Shown: one piece after another, positions 59,881 to 64,000 of the stretch | Layout of the letters: every line of letters begins with the position of its first letter | Numbering within the stretch: position 1 is the stretch's first letter | From: Cyanoderma ruficeps | Lineage: Eukaryota; Chordata; Aves; Passeriformes; Timaliidae | Direction: 5' to 3' | NCBI GenBank assembly: GCA_008694505.1 | Contig: VZDJ01007747.1 | Location: 11,068,399-11,132,398, forward strand | Length of the DNA stretch: 64,000 bases | Translations under genes and position numbers: made by a program | Notes under the pieces: generated by a model | Told to the model about the DNA's origin: nothing | What the model saw: only the letters and a program-made list of their open reading frames with translations | Databases searched by the model: none

Positions 59881-61697
59881 TATCTTGATAACTTCTAATA
59901 TGCTTCCAGAGCATGCAGGTGAACTGAACTGAAATCCCTGAGAACACAGAAGTATGTGATTCGGGTATAAACTGTCTTTGTGATGTCACTCCTAAGCCTG
60001 CAATCTTGAGTGGTGCTGCTACAATACAACAGAGCAGCTTAGGAGCATTTTGGCTTCTATGGATGCTATAAAAGAATACAGAGAGAATGCAAATGGTCCC
60101 TATAAAATAATCACTGTTCAGTGTCTGTGCAGAATGCTGGCTTGGATCAGGCTAGCAGTGGGGGAGCTGGTGGTTTCTGCCACCTGCATGCAGAGGGACT
60201 TAGCACTCCCTCTCAGGGAGGATTGTACCTAAGATGTTTCTTTTCCTTATCCATTGGTCAACCTCAGAGATTGCGGCCGAATATGCCCCTTTTCTTCTGA
60301 GAGACTTAATAGCAAGATGAAAGCTTTGTGGGCTCAGCACAGCAAGTCCATAAAATGAGAAGTGTGTAAAAATAGTCAGTAATAAGGCATGTTTGATCCC
60401 TCAAGGCATAAGGCATAGGTCTCCTAAGCCGCTGGAATGAATCCTTCCACTCTTTGCTATAATATTGTTACGTCTCTTGCAATGACTGTTGGACTGGATT
60501 CAGCTACGTGTGGGAATGGAAATGCATGCACCAAAATAAAAGTAGACAATAAAAAGATACAGCACATCATTTTGAATGCCTTTGTTTCTACTTATGCTGG
60601 CACTTTTATAGTGCCATTGCAATTCCTGAGGATAGGAGACAAAAGTATACCTGGTTTAGCATGTCATCTTAGTAGCTGTTTCTGCTCCCTGCCCTTCCAT
60701 CTGTGAGAACTGGCTTACACCAACGTTGCACAGCAGTGGAATATAAAAGGTGTAAGCTTTGTCTCTGCAACTTCATATGCTGTTTTTAGTATCAGATAAA
60801 CTTAAGAAACTATCAATTAAATGTAATTCTTATCGAAATTTGTTGGATGTGATTGCTTTGTTGTCTCTCAGTTTCTGCATAATCGAAATGCATTTTCTAC
60901 ATTTTGCAGAAAATCATACCTTATCAAGTTTCTTTTCCCTAAAGCTGTGCTTGACTCAACTAATAAAACCATTAGTTAAGTTACAAAAGCAAAAGCTTTT
61001 CTAACAGTAGGAGGAAAAATTGAAGAAATGTAATTTGATTTCACTTATGGATTTCATAGCATTGAAAATGACAAAAACTGCTTCTTGATTTGCAAATCAA
61101 ACAATTTCACTAATGGACTCATTTGGAGAAAGTAGGTATCAATACTGGAGAAATTAATCCTTTCCATTTTTTTAGGGAAACAGGATTTGGTTTATTCCAG
61201 TAGGTTGAGAGATGTTTGTTTCATGTTCTGGCTCTCAGCCTCTGGAGAGCTTGCTTTCTCCGCGGACTGTAGTGATAAGAAGAGCTGTCAAGACTCTGAT
61301 TTTCATCTCCTTTCAGTTTCAGTCTGGATGCCTTCTTTGAAAGTTTCACGAAACATTAAAAACTTGTTTCCTCTGGTGTTTCTCAACATTTCTTCAACAT
61401 GTCTGCACACATTTCAAAAAGATATCGCTTTCTCTAATCCCTGTCTAAACTGTTTGGGTCTTTTAGGACTACTTTTGAGCAATCTTTGGTGCTGAAAGTT
61501 TAAAATGCAAAGGCAGTCTGTAAATACTGATCTCAATGGATCTTGTTTGGGTTTTTTTTTTAAAGAACTGCATGATTAAGTAATTTTTTTCTGTTATGCA
61601 TGCAAGAGGAATTTTTGAGTAAAAGAATTTGTATTTACATGTATGTGTATGTAAATCACAATTGAGATTAGATAATGAGAATGAATTTTCTGCTGAA
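59881..61697. other. Non-coding DNA, nothing recognised
   Basis: No transposon recognised. Plus-strand frames of 60-102 codons (60050, 60437, 60759, 61187) carry no domain. Confidence 0.5.
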
Positions 61698-61880
61698 AAG
61701 GTTGCCAAGCACTGGAACAGGTTGTCCAGGGAAGTGGTTTGGTCACCATCCCTGCAGGAATTTAAAAGCCATTTTGATGTGGCCTTTTTGGATATGGTTT
61801 ACTAGTGGACTTAGCATTGCTGGGTTGAATTCAGTGATCTTAGAGCTCTTTTCCAACCTAAATGATTCTTTAATCCTATT
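61698..61880 (+). mobile_element. CR1 LINE, short 3' fragment
   Basis: Follows CR1 3' landmarks in sense: 'aggttgccaagcactggaac', 'aggttgtccagggaagtgg', 'accatccctgcaggaattt', 'gtgatcttagagctctttt', 'ccaacctaaatgattcttt'. It ends in a terminal octamer-like ATGATTCTTT. About 183 bp, 5'-truncated, old. Confidence 0.88.
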
Positions 61881-64000
61881 TTTTCATCTTTAGTAGTGGA
61901 CATAAGGTAGAACTAAGAATCATATCTTTGCTTTTCAAAGCATCAACTACTATGTTCTACTTGAAATGACAGGTTGCTTCAAAAAATTATTCAGCAATTT
62001 TTAATGACAAATTAATTCTTCTGTTAAATACGCTGCAGTTTTGCACCTTGAAGTTCTCCAGCTTCTTAAAGCTGGTTTAGCATCTTAAAGAGACAAGAGT
62101 TTCAGCTGCCGTATGGTAGCATATGTATGATTGTATTCCATAGTCATGTAATGTTTACAAAATGCAGTATTTTATTAAAATATCTATTAAATTCTTTTTC
62201 CTTCTCTGCCTATTGCTATGCCAAGAGATGTTTAGTCAAAAACTGTCATCTTCCCAGCAAACTAGCTCCTTTGTCTGATTTATTCTTTGTTACGTGAACG
62301 TGGCATTGTGACTGCTCAGCCATTTCCCAGGAGTTGAACTGTGGTGTTTTATGCAATTGCATGTTTCTTTCCTTATTTTTGGTACTGTATTAAAGCAGAA
62401 TGGTCACAGAAAGAAAATCCTCTTTTTGACCAGAGATACCCTGCAGGCTCCTCTGATAAAGAAATTAGTTTTTGTTTTTTTGGGTTTTTTTTCTGCCACA
62501 GTGTGGCAGTAGTTGTTTTTGATTCCGTGTGCTGGTCCTGCCCTCTGTTGCAAAGCTTAGGTATTTGCTATGCGGTATCTGTCTGAATTTTCATCTAATT
62601 CCAGCTCTAGTGCCACTGACTCTGATGAGATTCCACGAGCATTACAGAGATGTGATCTTTTAGCATCCAGAGTATTTTCCTTCTTCCCTTTGAAAGGGTG
62701 TTCATTAAATGGGTAACCAAGACTCAGATCTCTCTGACAAGATCTTCTTGGGACACATCCCCCTGAAGCTCTACTGCAAGTCACTAGTTTCAGGTGCACT
62801 ACTTTATATTCTTCCTTCAGGCTCTTTGTTGTTGTTTCCCTCATTTCATCGTTCATAATACTGCTTCATCTTCAGAATAGCCATGGAATATGATACCTGC
62901 AAGATGAAAAGTTTGTGGGGGGTTTTCTTTTAGTTTGTACAGCTGGGATATGCACTGGGCCTGATGACTGAGTATGTTGCCAGTATTACCCATTAAGTGA
63001 GGAAAGTTTGTCGAGGGGATGCAGGTCGTCTTACAGAAAATGCCTTAAGCCTCTGGATCTAGGGAGTTCACAGAAGCTCAATTACTAAATTCATTAACAG
63101 GAAAACTAACTGGGAGTAAGCTGGTGAGTTGTGATAGTTTCTCAAGCTATGTAGTAGCTCAGGCACTGCAGCATGAAGGGACAAGAGAATTGCTGATGTC
63201 TGGGTGATGTGAATGACGCAGCACCTCAAGCTGTATTGCCAGTGATTGAGATAAATAATTTCAGCTACATTGGTGGATAAGATTTGCTGACAGTTCCAGA
63301 AATGAAAGGTGTCTAAAAGGGAAGGTAGCAGTAAATTGTCTCAGTAAATTTCTGCAAAGCTTTGAAAAGTTCCATAACTCTTCTCAAAGTGCGGGAAGAG
63401 AAGGAGGAGGGAATTAGAGTTGTTATCTAGGAAACTGGTGCTGTACAGTAGTCAAAGATCTGATGAATACTCTTTGTCATCTCTCATTTTGGTGACTCTC
63501 TTCAAAGAGAGACTGTAGTTATTTCTTAGTAAAAAAAATGAACCAGCTCCAGAAAATAGATAGCATTTTAAAAATGCCCTCTGATGTTTTGGTGACTAAA
63601 AGATGAAGCTATACTGACTAAAATTAGTGCTGTGCAGAGTGGCTATATTTTTACTGCATGTGTAAAATTCTCATGTCGTTTTCACATCTACATAGTATTT
63701 ATCGTAAGGATGAAGTTTCCCTCCATTCCTTGAGTTATAGTATTGTAGTTAATGGATTTTAAGGGTTTTTTTCCACCTCAGTGTTGTTTAATACACTGAT
63801 GCCAGCTTAGAGGTATAGCTGAAAGCAGGAAATATTGACTGAAGGGTTAATTCTGGAATAGTGGCCATAAAAGTAAATTAGGAAAGGAGTTGAGCAAACA
63901 AAATGGAGACCTTGTTACGCCATTAATGTCGCTTTGCAGCTGCAAGTTGAATCCTGCGTTGGATACTCTCAGTTTAAATGTGACAGCACTGAATAGGGAT
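61881..64000. other. Non-coding DNA to window end, nothing recognised
   Basis: No gene or repeat family recognised. Frames of 81 and 99 codons around 62341-62856 lie on opposite strands and have no domain. Confidence 0.5.

Noticed and set aside
1..64000. CRISPR arrays, prokaryotic operons, phage or toxin systems
   Set aside because: No spaced identical repeats, no dense coding, no Shine-Dalgarno/ORF pattern. The window is vertebrate non-coding DNA throughout.

Overview
The window looks like a vertebrate nuclear genome, most probably a bird and perhaps a songbird. It is AT-rich and poor in CpG. It carries several copies of the avian CR1 LINE 3' end, plus three retroviral LTRs, two of which resemble families I remember from songbird genomes. 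One 15-N assembly gap (26355-26369) and three single Ns (20675, 50714, 57717) mark it as draft assembly sequence. I found no convincing protein-coding gene, rRNA, tRNA, CRISPR array or prokaryotic feature. The longest open frames are about 100-136 codons, which is ordinary for this much AT-rich non-coding DNA, and many of the longer ones lie inside CR1 or LTR copies. The window is best read as a gene desert or the inside of a very large intron.

Layout: 1-11037 is featureless apart from a candidate conserved block near 7.2-7.5 kb. At 11.0-13.8 kb there is a repeat cluster: a plus-strand CR1, a minus-strand CR1, and a long solo-type LTR with an internal repeat of about 46-48 bp. A short exon-like open frame lies at 15290-15395. 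From 15.4 to 36.8 kb the DNA is mostly single-copy. It holds the strongest candidate regulatory block (23.69-24.06 kb), weaker ones at 26.8 and 31.4-32.1 kb, a G/T-to-A/C strand switch around the assembly gap, and several perfect hairpins. An LTR at 36798-37195 is followed by CR1 copies at 40.8, 51.6, 57.9 and 61.7 kb and an old fragment of CR1/L3-type reverse transcriptase at 51.0-51.25 kb. At 59572-59874 there is a compact solo LTR with intact promoter and poly(A) signals, flanked by a perfect 6-bp target duplication.

No gene set works together here. What the window offers is a record of retroelement insertion and a few blocks that look like enhancers. I did not find a previously undescribed system. 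The most useful leads are the 23.7-24.06 kb block, the clean solo LTR at 59.6 kb, the tandem hairpins at 31.26 kb, and the palindrome-like gap region at 26.3 kb. Regulatory calls rest on sequence texture only, because conservation could not be computed.
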